From assembly GCA_016800925.1 (NCBI GenBank), contig JABCPU010000004.1:558001-622000 (forward strand): a stretch of DNA of 64,000 bases, written 5' to 3'. Position numbers and translations under genes: made by a program. Positions 10,506 to 21,989 of the stretch are shown here, in pieces. Under the pieces are notes generated by a model. It had not been told where the DNA came from and did no database searches. It saw only the letters and a program-made list of their open reading frames with translations. Position 1 is the first letter of the stretch. Every line of letters begins with the position of its first letter. The stretch is from Suillus spraguei (Eukaryota; Basidiomycota; Agaricomycetes; Boletales; Suillaceae).

Positions 10506-12875
10506 TCAATCGTATCCCTTTCCGCTCCTCTGCTTCACTCGTTTATTCTTTTTGTTATGCTTCTTCCCAACCTTGCTAGCACTCGCCGACACGGCGGCCT
10601 GTTTCGCGTACCCATGTCCCAATGGAGTGCCATCATCAGCCACCATATTCTGATGAGGATATATTTTTCCCCTCGAGAACTCTTGCCCATTACGAGAGGT
10701 ACCTTTTAAAAATGCTCGTGCTGATAGATTCGAATTGTGAGCGAAGAAGTCTTGATCAAGAGCTTGAGATTTCAGCCCCTGTCCTTGAGCAACAAGGATG
10801 GGAGACGGATTAGCCGGCACGAATGTATCCGCGCCTTTTCCAACTCTTGTGACGGGTGCACGTTTTTTCCCCGTCACTCTCAGCAATGATAGTTCGTGGG
10901 TTCCTTGGTTGAAAGATTCCTCAGATGGGCCCGGTGGTGGATGGCAGAAAAGCAGCTTCCCGTTGACATAGTCCTTTAGGACATACCGTGCTGCTCGTGC
11001 CTCGTCTGGATTACCTTGGCCGGACCGCATGAACCCTCGAGCAACTGTTGACTAATGAAAAATGGTTATTTTAACCAAACGAAGAGTACTCACTTGCATA
11101 AGCGATCAAGAAGTCCTCTGCAGTGATCTTCCCGTCACCTCCCTCTTCTACGCTCTTGAATTTAACAGTCAAACCGTAAGTTGCTTCAAGTACCTCCTTT
11201 GGTATCCGCTTGGCTACCAGAGCTACTGGACCAGAATACTCTCTCATTTGGTCAATTGGTAACACACCGTCGCAAACCAGTGCGGCCTTGGTCGTTGCAA
11301 ATTGCGGGAATACCAACCCGGGACAGTCGCAAAGTACTATTTCTGGAGACAGATGAATAGTTTGGAAGTGCTTTGTCTTTCCAGGGGTCGAGGAAACGGA
11401 GACCTTTTTTTCTCCAAGAAGGGCGTTGATTGTACTAGATTTACCAACATTGGGATAGCCAACGAGTCCAACCACCAATTTTGTTGGAGGTTCTCCAGAC
11501 GGGCCAGCAAATACTGCAATTTGTGAGCTATGAGCCTCGATTTGAATTAGAAAAACAATCAAGCTTCACTTGATAGATCTGGAGCAGCTGTGACGAAGAG
11601 ATCTTCGAGCTCCAACACTGAGAGAACTTTGGTACGAGGATCCTTCCCGTCTGGATTATCTTCCTCTGTGTGGACGTACTGATGTTCGTCGTCTGTATCA
11701 CTTTCGGAGTGAGATAGCGATTCCAACTCTTCTGCGAAATCATCATCGCTGGCATCATCACTGGGTGTATCCGGACCATCTGAATCAGACAGTGAAGCTT
11801 CGTCTTGAAGCTGTTCTCCTTCGGCCTGAGCAATAGCATCCCGGCGGGCTTGCTGTAATGCAGCAGCATTCGCAGCGGAGAAGAATGCGTATTGTATTCC
11901 TTGACCGTCAAAATAATCTGCCCATATTCGCCTTGGGGTGAAGGTTCAAATAAAGATAGACATTCTATTAGAAGTGAAACCATGCTAACCTTTGTGTCGC
12001 CGTGAGTAAATCGCCTTATTGATCAACAGGAGAGTCTTGCGCTTATCTCTTCCGGTACCCGCCTCGCCTTCTGCACCTTCCACATCTTTGACGTACGACT
12101 CAAGGTCCTCGCACCTAAATCTTAGCGGATTGCGAGCATCTACGATTTGCACGACTAGATGTGATCGCTCCAAGACACGCCACAATTGCCTCCAGACTTC
12201 GATATTGCGTTCGAATGGTGTTAACAGAAATTTATCCTCCTCCTGAAGTCTTTATCGATATTAGTCTGTAGCTACAGAAAATCATGTGTTTTCCAACATA
12301 CTGAGCGAGCCCTCTCCGCCACTCGAGGAAGGCATCTTTCTCTTGTCGGTCTAATTGTGATGTTGTAATTGCTTTCGTCCATGGAGGTCTTCTGGGCACC
12401 CTGAGTCGCTCCTTATTCAGTTGGTGCTTCTTCAAAGTTGACTCCTCTTCCTGATCGGTAAGAAGATGGGGATTATGTGTTGATCCTGCAGGGGACTGGA
12501 TAATCCTGACATTTCGTCGTTCTACCTTTCTGCGTGAGGCTATAAACAAAAGTTAATCATACTCACGCACCCGCCGTAAACTCAGTGCCCGCCAACTGTG
12601 CCGTGTTCAGAAATTCCTCTAGGTCTCTCTCCTGCGTAACAGATTTAAGGCGAGTTGTCGAGTCAACTTCGGTTGTATACTGAGTGCATAAGTAAACGCA
12701 TGGAGAACGCAAAATATCGCTTACAAGACCGGATTCTTGTCTTTCTTTAGCATCCTTGAATTTTTTATTGATGATAGCTCGACCAAGTCCCGATGGATTC
12801 TGGTTCTTCTGTCTTGGTGGCTATCATTGCGCACCGTGAGCAGCTAGCATTTCACTCTTGCTTTTGACTCACCAT
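10506..12875 (-). CDS. LSG1: LSG1, large-subunit GTPase needed for 60S ribosome export and maturation
   Basis: A circularly permuted GTPase that recycles the export adaptor Nmd3 from cytoplasmic pre-60S subunits. Exon 1 holds only the ATG (12873-12875); a 52-nt intron (12821-12872) leads to PPRQKNQNPSGLGRAI. Family landmarks follow: AQLAGTEFTA, VPRRPPWTKA, FLEWRRGLA, FERNIEVWRQLWRVLERS, VQIVDARNPL (G5), LLLINKA (G4, normally NKAD), an acidic insert, GLVGYPNVGKSSTINALLG (G1), STPGKTKHFQT (G2), DCPGL (G3), LPIDQMREY, YVLKDYVNGKLLFCHPPPG and a Lys-rich tail. Inside NKAD the frame shifts by one base: the plus strand at 12011-12016 lacks one nucleotide, so the next residues should read ADLLTATQR. 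LSG1 is essential in yeast, so this is more likely an assembly error than a real mutation. Confidence 0.9.
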
Positions 12876-13339
12876 ATCTGATCAGACTGGAGATGGTCCT
12901 GAGGAGTCACACTGATTATCAATTGCTATATTTAGTCATGAGCCTTAAGGTCATTGTCAATTGAGTCCGAGTCATGGACCACCCTTACTTCAGTCCCAAA
13001 TCAACCTAGTACTGTAACCAACTTGATCAGACTGAGCACCTATCCACTTAATATTTTCTTTCGATGTGCAAGGAAGCAAGTTATAGAAAGGCCTGACGCC
13101 GGCCCTGGTCCTAAACATTCACTATCGGTGAACGTGAAATCCGCTGATCGGATGTGACTCGGCGAACCAGCCTGATGCATCTGTAATGCCTTTAACGCGC
13201 TTCTAAACCTACCTGTCTGCATCGAGTTAGCAGAGTTGCCTCGCCATTAGAACGGGTCAAGATCTATGTGATAAAAACGAACAATCATTGTCAACACAGC
13301 ATTCTTCTAAATTGTTCTTTGTGCAGTCACACAACTAGA
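12876..13339. promoter_or_regulatory. Divergent promoter region of LSG1 and the RdRP gene
   Basis: 464 bases separate the two divergent start codons. A short frame at 12954-13157 (plus) has no recognisable homology and no clear splice link, so I do not call it. Upstream RdRP exons could lie here because the called RdRP lacks an obvious N-terminal RNA-binding domain. Confidence 0.4.
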
Positions 13340-16300
13340 ATGTCGTCCATTGGATTCATGGGCCAGAAGCATCTACCAGAGCCTAACTGGTCATCACTTC
13401 CTCTACCATCCGTGAAGACTGCGCCCACCGCGCCAAATGTAGATTTTCACAGCCCTTTCGTCCAACATACGCTTACCACAGCCCTGCAGATGCAAAATTC
13501 GCCACAAATAGGGACAAGGGCAAATCATCGTCCCCCCGAGTTTGGCTTTCAGTTGAATATTGTCCACATCGCCCATTGTGAGAGAACTCAAATAGTCTTC
13601 AATCAACAGCAACTCGCGTGGGGAACAATTTATGAACTGGCACGAGGCGTCACTCGTGGCATGTGGACGTTCGAAGATATGACGGAACATCGTTTGCGTC
13701 AACTCAAGGGTTCAAATGTGCAAGCTGCATGGAAAGTGGCTGCCGTCATCAAAGATGAAATGAGGCCGACATCTGCAATGAGAGCACCAGCAGAAATTTG
13801 GTATAAAATTCGACTGTCTCACGAATTAAAAGCTAAATATGACTGAAAGGCTTGAATACGATCGAGAGCAGCTTGCGATTGTTGAAAACAAAGGCCGCGG
13901 CCTGGGAACTATGGGCGACTGGGAGGGCAAAGAGAATTGGTACGGAGGCAAGATCCAGCAGGTTGCCCGTATTGTGAGAGCTGGAAGTTCGTATAAACTC
14001 GAGCTCGAAAAACCCGAGATTCGGCGGTCGCATCGATTTGCTCGGTTTTTGGGATCTCGACGCATCCTCCAGATCCGTGTTCCGGACAACCTGACATATG
14101 ACACGGAAGTTCCCAAGTTTCTGGAATCCAACAAATTTGTGTTGTGTGGCCGTGTCTTTGTGCCATTTCATGCGAAGGAAGGAAGTGCCTACCTCTTTGA
14201 AACCAACGAAAACATAGATCGTCAGACTAACCCTGGCGATGGCGATGATCACCGACTAACGCTTCATGAATTTGTGCAGTGGCATAATCCACTGAGGTTG
14301 AACTCAAAACAGGTGGATATCTTTTCGTCCGAGTCCGCATGATGTAGCGCTGACGCGCACCCGATTAGCCCACTAGCAAATGGTCTACCCGATGGGCGCT
14401 TGGCTTATCAACTTCGGTACCAACAATTAAATTTTCGTCCGAGAATATATTCTTCATCAATGATCAATGTAGCATTTCCTCTAGTTTGCAACCTATGGTG
14501 TATTGACTTAGATCTTGCAGATGCTGGAAACTGGGGCGAAGGAGAGCATCCAGTTGAAAAAATCATGACCGATGGGTGCGGGTTCATTAACGGTGCAGCA
14601 TTGACCGCCATCATGCGAGTGATCCAATATCCGAGTCGACCGACAGCTGTGCAGGGACGTATTGCTGGTGCCAAGGGAATGTGGGTTTTGCACCCGGACC
14701 CTGAGTATCAAGTCGCCGATGGACCACCAAAGATTTGGATACGTAACTCGCAAAACAAAATCAATTGCGGACCGTTGCACAAAGTTGACGCCGCTCACAG
14801 AATTTTCGATCTCGTCGCGCCGTCTCGTGTAACTGGACCGAGCCGCTTATCCAGGGACACTCTGGTAAATTTAACGCACAATAATGTCCCCACTGGTATT
14901 TTGAAAGAACTAATGGCCGATGGGTTGCACAATGAAGTCCGCCAGCTCACTGAATGGAATGGCCCCGATTCAATGCTCGTAGTTTGGCGGGCTGTTGAGC
15001 GTGCTGGCCGTGTTGTGACTTGCAGACTGCGGCGGCGCATTGCTGGCCAGGCCCGTGCATTCGGCCTTGGCCAACTCCGGCCCAACGAGGAGCTGAGTGA
15101 CGAGATCGATGATGATGATATCGCATCGGACCAGCCACTGGCTGCCTCGGATCCCCGAAGTCGCAATCCCCACAGTGGCCAACCAACCTCCCTACATGAA
15201 TCTGTCCTCGAGCTTCTCCAGGCAGGATTTCACCCCTTAAAGCTCGACCTACTCTTTCGCAAGCTCCAAAACGTGGTGACGCTCGTTTTGGATGATTATA
15301 TTAAAAATTGTCATATTCCAGTCAAGGAATCCCTTGAGGCCTACATCATACCAGGTAAGTAGCATCTCTATATATCATCGTTGCCCATTCAATCGGACCA
15401 CAGATCCGTATGGTGTCCTTGAGGAGGGCCAGATCCATTTTCGATCATCACAACACATCACCGACCCTGAAAGCGGAACCCATATGGATGTCATAACAGG
15501 ACCTGTTTTAGTGAGTACAACTTAATTTTGTGCAAAGTTCATCCTAAACCCTGTGATTAGGTGTGGAGGAATCCCACAAGACTGCCCTCGGACGTCCAGA
15601 AGGTAAGAAACCTGTTTTCGGTAGAACTGCCTCCGAGTCATCACACATGAGTCAGGTCACTGCTGTCAGTCACCCAAAGTTAGCAAGTTACTTTGATGTC
15701 ATTATATTTCCGGTGAAAGGCAAGCGGTCACTGGCGAGCTACTTGGGTGGTGGAGGTTGGCATTTTTTCCTCATGCTCATTCTCGAGAGATTTACGGATA
15801 AATCCACTTCGTAGATTATGACGGAGGTGAACTTCTTTTGGTTCCTACTTATGTTCTTCCCTCATCTAGTGATTATTTTTCGAAGATACTGTCGTATTGG
15901 TCTGGTCTAAAAGCCTCGTTCCAAACTTTAACACCGCTCCGCTGTGCGAGACACCTGTAGATCTGAGGAACGACTTCGAACGAGAAGTTGAACATCTTCT
16001 TGATTTTGACCAACGAGTATCCAAGCTCTCAGACAAAGAGGCCCAAACAGCTTTTCAAAGGGTTTTGCTGCTTGGACTCGCGGAGACGAAGCGTGGACTG
16101 TATTCTGGCTTTCATGACGCAGCTGTATATCAATATGGCTATGACAGTACAAAAGCCATTCGACTTGCATATATGTAAGTGCTTCAAGTTGTGTCGCCAC
16201 GATGCTCGCTTTTTAATACGTGATGGAGGTTTACAACGTGCCTGGATGCAAGCAAGACTGGGCTACGAGTCAAACACCATGTTTTCGAAGCAGACCGCAA

Positions 16301-16979
16301 ATATCACGGGGGCGGCAAACCATATTACAAAGTGGCAGCTCTAAAAAAGAGCGACTCTCCCAGAGAAGACCCGCCGTTGTTGAAACGAAGGATATCATCA
16401 TCTTTTATCCTCGACGACCTCGTGGACGAGGGCAATCGTCTCCGCAACGAGTTTGGCAAGAAGTACTTGAGCCTCCGTAGCTCCTCGCCTCGTGCTTTGG
16501 GCCGTGATCCCCATCTCACCTCTCCTTACACATCTGCATCCTACCGGGCAACACAAGCAGTGCATGTCGGTTTCCAAGGATTGCGGGACAACTTGACTGT
16601 CGCTAAAAAGCATGTTGACAAAGTATACCAAGACTGGCTATGCGCCATTGCAATACAGAAAAGTGCATCGAGCCCTGGGTGTTCTTCCGATCCAAAAGAA
16701 CAACAGATCCAAAAAGCTGTTCAATACTTTGCGCGGCAACCGTTGTTTGAAGACGTACTCTTCTTTTCCGTGGAGGAACTCAAGACTATTATGGCATCAT
16801 ATGCCTACACTCTTAGCGAGTCGTTCGGGTTCTCTGTTGCCTTCACAGAGCTTTGCGCCATCAAAGCGCGAATACATGGCGGAGGAGTCCTTTTCGAGGA
16901 TAAGTTTGCACAGGTTATGAACATACCTAACAATGTCCTACGAGCCCTTTCGCAGGCACAAGATGGCATAGATGATTGA
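13340..16979 (+). CDS. Eukaryotic RNA-dependent RNA polymerase (RdRP, RDR/QDE-1/Rdp1 family)
   Basis: It copies single-stranded RNA into dsRNA for Dicer in quelling/RNAi. Ten exons: 13340-13800, 13850-14312, 14369-14468, 14521-15354, 15404-15510, 15561-15602, 15656-15755, 15815-15826, 15886-16174 and 16229-16979. They total 3159 nt (1052 aa) and keep frame throughout. Landmarks in order are LGLSTSVPTIKFSSENIFF, AGNWGEGEHP, MTDGCGFINGAALTAI, AVQGRIAGAKGMWVLHPD, RNPTRLPSDVQKV, HPKLASYFDVIIFPVKGKR and the double-psi-barrel catalytic loop LGGGDYDGDTVVLVW (three metal-binding Asp). Near the C terminus come LDASKTGLRVKHHVFE and HGGGKPYYKVAALK. The apparent frame change at ~13840 is a 49-nt intron giving AEIW-LEYDREQ. 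All catalytic residues are present. The N terminus is the least certain part: no RRM-like domain is visible and upstream exons may exist. Confidence 0.9.
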
Positions 16980-17051
16980 GGTTATCATGTTTTCTATGAT
17001 ATGACAGTCACCCGTTACATCGGCGTATTTCATTGAACCAGTTGCAGTACT

Positions 17052-17436
17052 TCAATACTCGTTGCTTGCGTGCGGTCTAAAAATGTCCTTATGATATGTA
17101 GTATTAATGGACTCGACTGTGACTGTCTTGACAGCTGGTGCGCCTTCATTGTCAATCAAAGAGTAAAGCTAGGAATGTAATCGAGCAAATATCAAACCTT
17201 ACCCCACGAACGTTGTATAACTGGCCCCCTCGTCAACAGCCAGGTCCTTATTGTATCTGTGATCATCCCGATCCACCTCGTCCATGTGGAGCTTATGACT
17301 GGTAGAGTAGATCCAATCGACGTACTTCTCATAGGGCCAGCCAACCGCGCATTTGACGTTGACAGCAAGAGCCTGTGAGTTTTTTTCGCATGTATCATCA
17401 AGTATCTGAAATACGATTGGGTTCTCGGCATTTATG
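17052..17436 (-). pseudogene. Coding-like fragment, unknown protein (probable gene relic)
   Basis: Minus-strand exon starting after an acceptor at 17437 reads INAENPIVFQILDD, ALAVNVKCAVGWPYEKYVDW, STSHKLHMDEVDRDDHRYNK. It can be spliced (donor GTGGGG, acceptor CCTAG) to a last exon LYSLIDNEGAPAVKTVTVES...HASNEY with a stop at 17052. The composition looks like real protein, but no start and no continuous upstream gene can be assembled. I do not recognise the family. It may be the 3' end of a decayed gene or of a short multi-exon gene whose 5' exons I cannot place. Confidence 0.3.
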
Positions 17437-18920
17437 CTGCATCAGGGACACTAGTGAGTGGGAAATCTGCGTGGTGGTTTGGCCAAGTGATGCTGTCCAC
17501 GTTACAAGAGATCGTCATGGATAAAACTAAGGTATTGACATTTTAGCACCTTCGTCTATATCGCCTGCCTGAAGGAACCTTTGCGTCCGACGGGATGGCG
17601 TTCAATCTCCATGGACCCGAGGAAGAGGGAAGAGGGATGACCATTTGACAGAAGAAGGTGAGCACTAGTGTATGTAGTTGGTCTAGGACAAACCATTAAT
17701 GTAAATTTTTATATGAATGAAGCCATGAAGGGCTGTGCGACAAGCCCTCGTTCCGGCCCGCGCTTCATTGACACCTTAACGACATCCATAATCCTGCCGA
17801 CGGAACTCGCCAAATGAGTGGATCATCGATGATACCATGAGTGGAAAGCTTCTCTTCCAAGTTAACAATGTATCCGAGTGCGAAACGGAAAACCTCGGGA
17901 GGAAGCTCCTGGAATTTCATACAATACCTGGGCCTTCATTTTCTGCGTATCCATTGGATGCGTTAGCAAGTTTAGCTGGCACGTAAAATAACCTGCCAGC
18001 ATCTGTGGCGTACGTGTGCGGACCATTTGATACCATTGCGAACTTTCGTGATCTGAAAATCGGAAACAATGAGGAATTTCATCGGACATTACGAGGTTCG
18101 GGACTGACCGAAGATGACAGCATCACCAGACATCAACTGCAACATCAAGCATGGTCGGACTGTGAACATTTGAACTACCACCTATTGCGAGTATAGGAAA
18201 CCAGAAGAATTCATGTGACGTCAAGGAGTGGTGTGCCATGACCTTAAACGGCCGCCGAAAATATCATATATATGTAAAGTTTCACCATGATAAAGTGAGT
18301 AAGTACTAATCGGATTAAGATACCATATCACTCACAAAAATTTAACTAAGTTTCACAGCTAAAGAGCTTTAGAAGTTAGAACCCACCGCGGCGGCCTTGC
18401 GCTATTAGCCCCAACGGATCTGCGATAAGTCAGGCAGCTGGCTTTCACGTGATTCTTCATTGATTGAGCGAAGCCAGAAACGTCCTACGGTAGGCTCTGA
18501 TGAGTATGCATTCATGCACATCACGCAGATAGGCAACGGCCCACGGAAATTGCAATAGAGGCGCCATGGACAACTCGAGGCCAAAAACTAACCGATTAAC
18601 GAACGAATATTATTGAACAACTTGTGCCAGATTATGTCAGCTCTTATACCTTAGTAAGCAAGGTGATGCATTTTGTTACTTTTATCACTTGAAATGTCGT
18701 CTGTCTGACGCTTCGAAGCAAACCAGCAAAGGTTATACATGCATACCTGGCTCTCCCTCAGGGAAAGAAGCATCAGGCTAATCTCACTCACAATTCGCGA
18801 TGTTAAGGACGCACAGCGCACTGGCAGTTGATTGTTCCTACTCAAAACAATGTACAACACAAAGTCTTCCTCGATGCCCAGGCTAAAAGTGCGGGAAAAG
18901 ATGCCAGCGATGAAGGTGTG
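17437..18920. other. Gene-poor stretch with further broken coding-like pieces
   Basis: On the minus strand a piece near 17930-18040 reads VSNGPHTYATDAGRLFYVPA...AENEGPG. Another near 17770-17915 reads QELPPEVFRFALGYIVNLEE...IIDDPLIWRVPSAG. They are in different frames with stops between them, and the only GT..AG pair joining them would be a 19-nt intron. Near 18150 a short frame gives LQLMSGDAVIFGQSRTS, faintly like an AlkB-type loop. None forms a gene. The rest of the stretch shows nothing I can name. Confidence 0.25.
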
Positions 18921-19245
18921 ATGTTTAGGTCCACCTTCCTCAGTTCAAAGCGGATTTCATCCCTCGCCGACGATTTATGAGCGCTTGGGAGCAAAGGAGT
19001 TCCCGAACAATGCGGCGTACCAATCATATCTTACCAGCATCTAATGTAAGTACGATTACTTCCCAACTCACATATTGCTTATTGGATGCTAGGTGGCTGC
19101 TAAGCCGTACGAGACAGTTGCTTTCCGCATTCCTGCGCGCGAGATAGAAGACGAAGCGGATATTGGAACTGGTCATATTGGGATCCTAATACGAACTAGC
19201 GTAGCTTCTACTTCATGTTCGTCGCCTGCTAATGGCACTGCGCGG
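18921..19245 (+). pseudogene. Decayed fragment of splicing factor SF3A subunit 2 (Prp11/Sap62)
   Basis: Three pieces match the conserved core of SF3a66 (human PRHRFMSAYEQR ... AAEPYETIAFKVPSREI ... FWTHWNRET). They are VHLPQFKADFIPRRRFMSAWEQR at ~18930-18990, a frame-shifted KEFPNNAAYQSYLTS, and, after an intron, VAAKPYETVAFRIPAREIED. Shortly after comes WNWSYWDPNTN, in another frame and followed by a stop at about 19197. The intron (GTAAGT at ~19045 to TAG at ~19091) is still present, so the copy arose from DNA and not from reverse-transcribed mRNA. There are at least three frame changes plus a stop, and neither the zinc-finger N terminus nor the Pro-rich C terminus is visible. A functional SF3A2 must lie elsewhere in the genome. 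Confidence 0.75.
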
Positions 19246-19957
19246 TGCAATTTTTCTTTTCTTGTCATGCTTGTGTTCATCCACGCCCTGGATTGTTTGG
19301 ATCAACTTCATCTTGATAAATTTAGCTTCCATCTCAGGCTGTCTTCAGGGGATGAGTGATGTACGCCGTATGATTTCTGATGGTTTGTCCTGATCCAAGA
19401 GACTTCGATTCGTATTTTGGACGGTAAATGACTGGTTAGCAAAGTTGTCGCTCATGTAAATTTCCCGTTGTTCCAGACTATTAATCGTGGAACTTCCTAG
19501 GGCAAGAAGATAATATAACTTGGTCATAATTATATACACTCATCACTGATCCAAATGAGTTACGGCCCTTGAAGTTCGCACATAAGATGTATTAAACTCT
19601 TCCATAATCGCCACCACCATGCGCGCGCAAGACAATAATATGCCCTAGAAATGGTTTCTGTTTCCGAGATGCCGAGTCTTCGGTACAACTTACACCTCCC
19701 TCGAGAACGAAGATTTTCTTGAGAGTTTGGAATTAAATCTTGGAACATGATCAATAACAATATCGCCCTGTATTGAAGTTCGCGTCAATCCTTGGTCTGT
19801 CCATTGATGAGGTTAATTATACGTGCAACGTCATTAGAGCTAAAGTCGACTAGTCCAAGAATGAAGTTCTTCGTATATTATATTCGATGATGTGCTATTG
19901 CTGGAAATAATGATGTAGTAAACAATGCGGCAATTATCTGGGTGTCTAGTATGTGTA
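19246..19957. other. Intergenic, no gene seen
   Basis: About 700 AT-rich bases between the SF3A2 relic and the P450 stop. Only short unsupported frames; no repeat or RNA gene recognised. Confidence 0.35.
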
Positions 19958-21989
19958 TCATGTAAGCCGTCGCCGTCTAAACATAACTTCTGCTTTTCGG
20001 TTTGGAGAGCAATTCATCATAACCCATTCGTCTGGAGGACGCTCGCCTTCTTTTTCCAATCTAATATCATAGTTTAGCACAAGATAAGCCATCATAGCCT
20101 TCATCACACTAGAAGCGAAGAAGCGACCGGGGCTGACGAAATCGGTGAGTGGGAACTCAAAACCATAGATCGGGCAATTTTGGCGTACCAAGCATGAGGT
20201 CCATACCCAAAAGGGATATAACTTGCACTTGTGGAAGCTAGCAGAATTTTTGGGTCTTCTCCATCGTCCTCGCGCAGCTGTGAAAACCGGAAAGGTTGGA
20301 ACTCAGATGCGTTTTCGAAGTATTCATCGTCGAGATGCATGGGCAACGAAGCGACAACGACGTGGGTTCCGCTGGGTATCACAGTACCATCCGAGAATAC
20401 GAATTGTCGCATTGCTTTACGCATCATAGGGACTGCCAGAAATCAGCTTGGTCTCGCCAAAAAATGAATAACAACCTACAGAGAGTGGTGCAATTGTATC
20501 GTTGGGATTCCTTGAGAAAGCTGTCCATCTTGACTAGTTTTGTCATCGCAGTCTTGGTCCATCCATCTTGACTAATAACAGCTGAAGCTTCCTCTCGAAG
20601 GGGTGTGCAATATTGAGGGTTTGTAGCAAGGTCTAATAGAGCGTGGGTGAAGCTCTTTGTGAGACCAGTAAAAAGTCAGTGACCGGTTTGCTCTGAAGCA
20701 TAACGGCATACCTGAGCTGATGTATGTAATGAGGCGAAATTAAGGACTAAAATCCGCAAGCATATACTTTGAAGATTCCTATGCTCATTGTCGGATACGT
20801 CGATGAGCCAGGTAATCACGTCATTCTTTCCAAGGAAATATAGTCAAATGGCGAACCATGTCGTAGGAAGATAACACACCGGTTGAGCGTTCCATTCGTC
20901 CGTGGATCGATCTAAAGCCTGCAATCGTTCTTGCACGATAGGTTCAAGAAGCGTCATACATTTCCTAATACTACTAGGCGTGTTTGTCAATAAGCGACCA
21001 ATGATCCTAAAAGTCAAAGTTGGGTCTTCGCACCATCAATTCAGCAACACTGCTTACGGATGTGCAAATTTTGGGAAACAATTCACGAGAGTTGCACGCA
21101 AAACCACTTGTAAAGCGAATTGCTGTTGCAGGGCTTCAAATTCCGGGGATCGGCCTGTAAGTGGGTTGAGCGGATGCACCCTTGATTTAAGCGAACAACT
21201 CACATAGCGGAAGCCCAACAAAGATGCGATTGCTTACGCGACACATAGCTTTCGTGATCTCCGGGTATATGCGAACCTTGGTCCAACCTGCGCAAAAGCA
21301 CGTGAGAATAACCTCACTTAGAAGTTGGAAAAATTTACCATCTTGGTCTAAGGGTATGATAGCGCCGAATGTGTGGTTGATCTCGTCGTAAACATCGGGA
21401 AAGAGGGCCTGAAAGTTTCGGGAGAGATGGTTGCGAGTGACTTGAGTATGATATGGATATTCTTGCGCATCGACGCCAAATGTATATTTGACTTGAAGAA
21501 GCTGTGGAGCAGTGGATCAAGTCTCAATGACCGATTTACGGAACCAAAAAAACTTTCAACGCACGTCTCGCATAGCGTGATCAAAGGAAAGCTCATCTTT
21601 TGGCACCTTTCTCAACTCCTCTATTAGCTGTGGTCCGGTCAGGACCACTACCCATCTGTCGATCAATGGCACTCTGAACATTCCGCCTTTGTACTTGACC
21701 GACGTTCAAAACATAATGGGCTAAGAATAACATCGTCACCGACCTTCTGATAGCCTTCTTGCACCATGGTTGGAGCATCCTTTATGAAGCGAACCGCGCC
21801 AAGCCATGAAGAGATTGCCCCTGATGGACCGATTGCAGGAATGGCACCAAGCTGGACTCGACGTTAGTCAGCCCACTGCGACTGAATGAAAGTGCTTGCC
21901 TCGGAAAACCTATAACGATTGTAAATGAAGAGGAGTAGAAGGGCTGCTACGATATACAAGCCATAGACGAGGATATCATCACTGTCCAT
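19958..21989 (-). CDS. Cytochrome P450 monooxygenase
   Basis: The N-terminal anchor MDSDDILVYGLYIVAALLLL (start 21989) is a single membrane helix, as in microsomal P450s. Exons then give LGAIPAIGPSGAISSWLGA, YKGGMFRVPLIDRWVVVLTG, YTFGVDAQEYPYHTQVTRN, MCRVSNRIFVGLPLC, NDVITWLIDVSDNE, LVLNFASLHTSAQ (I-helix region), MDSFLKESQR (K-helix ExxR), FSDGTVIPSGTHVVV and the heme loop FGYGPHACPGRFF. A 55-nt intron (20134-20188) splits the heme-ligand Cys codon. The protein ends AEVMFRRRRLT. The pattern resembles agaricomycete P450s annotated as ent-kaurene-oxidase-like; the substrate is unknown. The first intron is ambiguous: keeping frame between IYN and LGAIPA requires weak donor GTTATA and acceptor GTCGAG, so a small indel there is possible. 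No terpene synthase or other biosynthetic partner lies nearby. Confidence 0.85.

Noticed and set aside
13801..13860. Apparent frameshift in the RdRP gene near 13840, where one frame stops and another begins.
   Set aside because: A 49-nt GT..AG intron at 13801-13849 joins AEIW to LEYDREQ in frame, so no mutation is needed.
20130..20195. Apparent loss of the P450 heme-ligand Cys (the frame reads FGYGPHAW).
   Set aside because: A 55-nt intron (20134-20188) splits the Cys codon; after splicing the motif is FGYGPHACPGRF.
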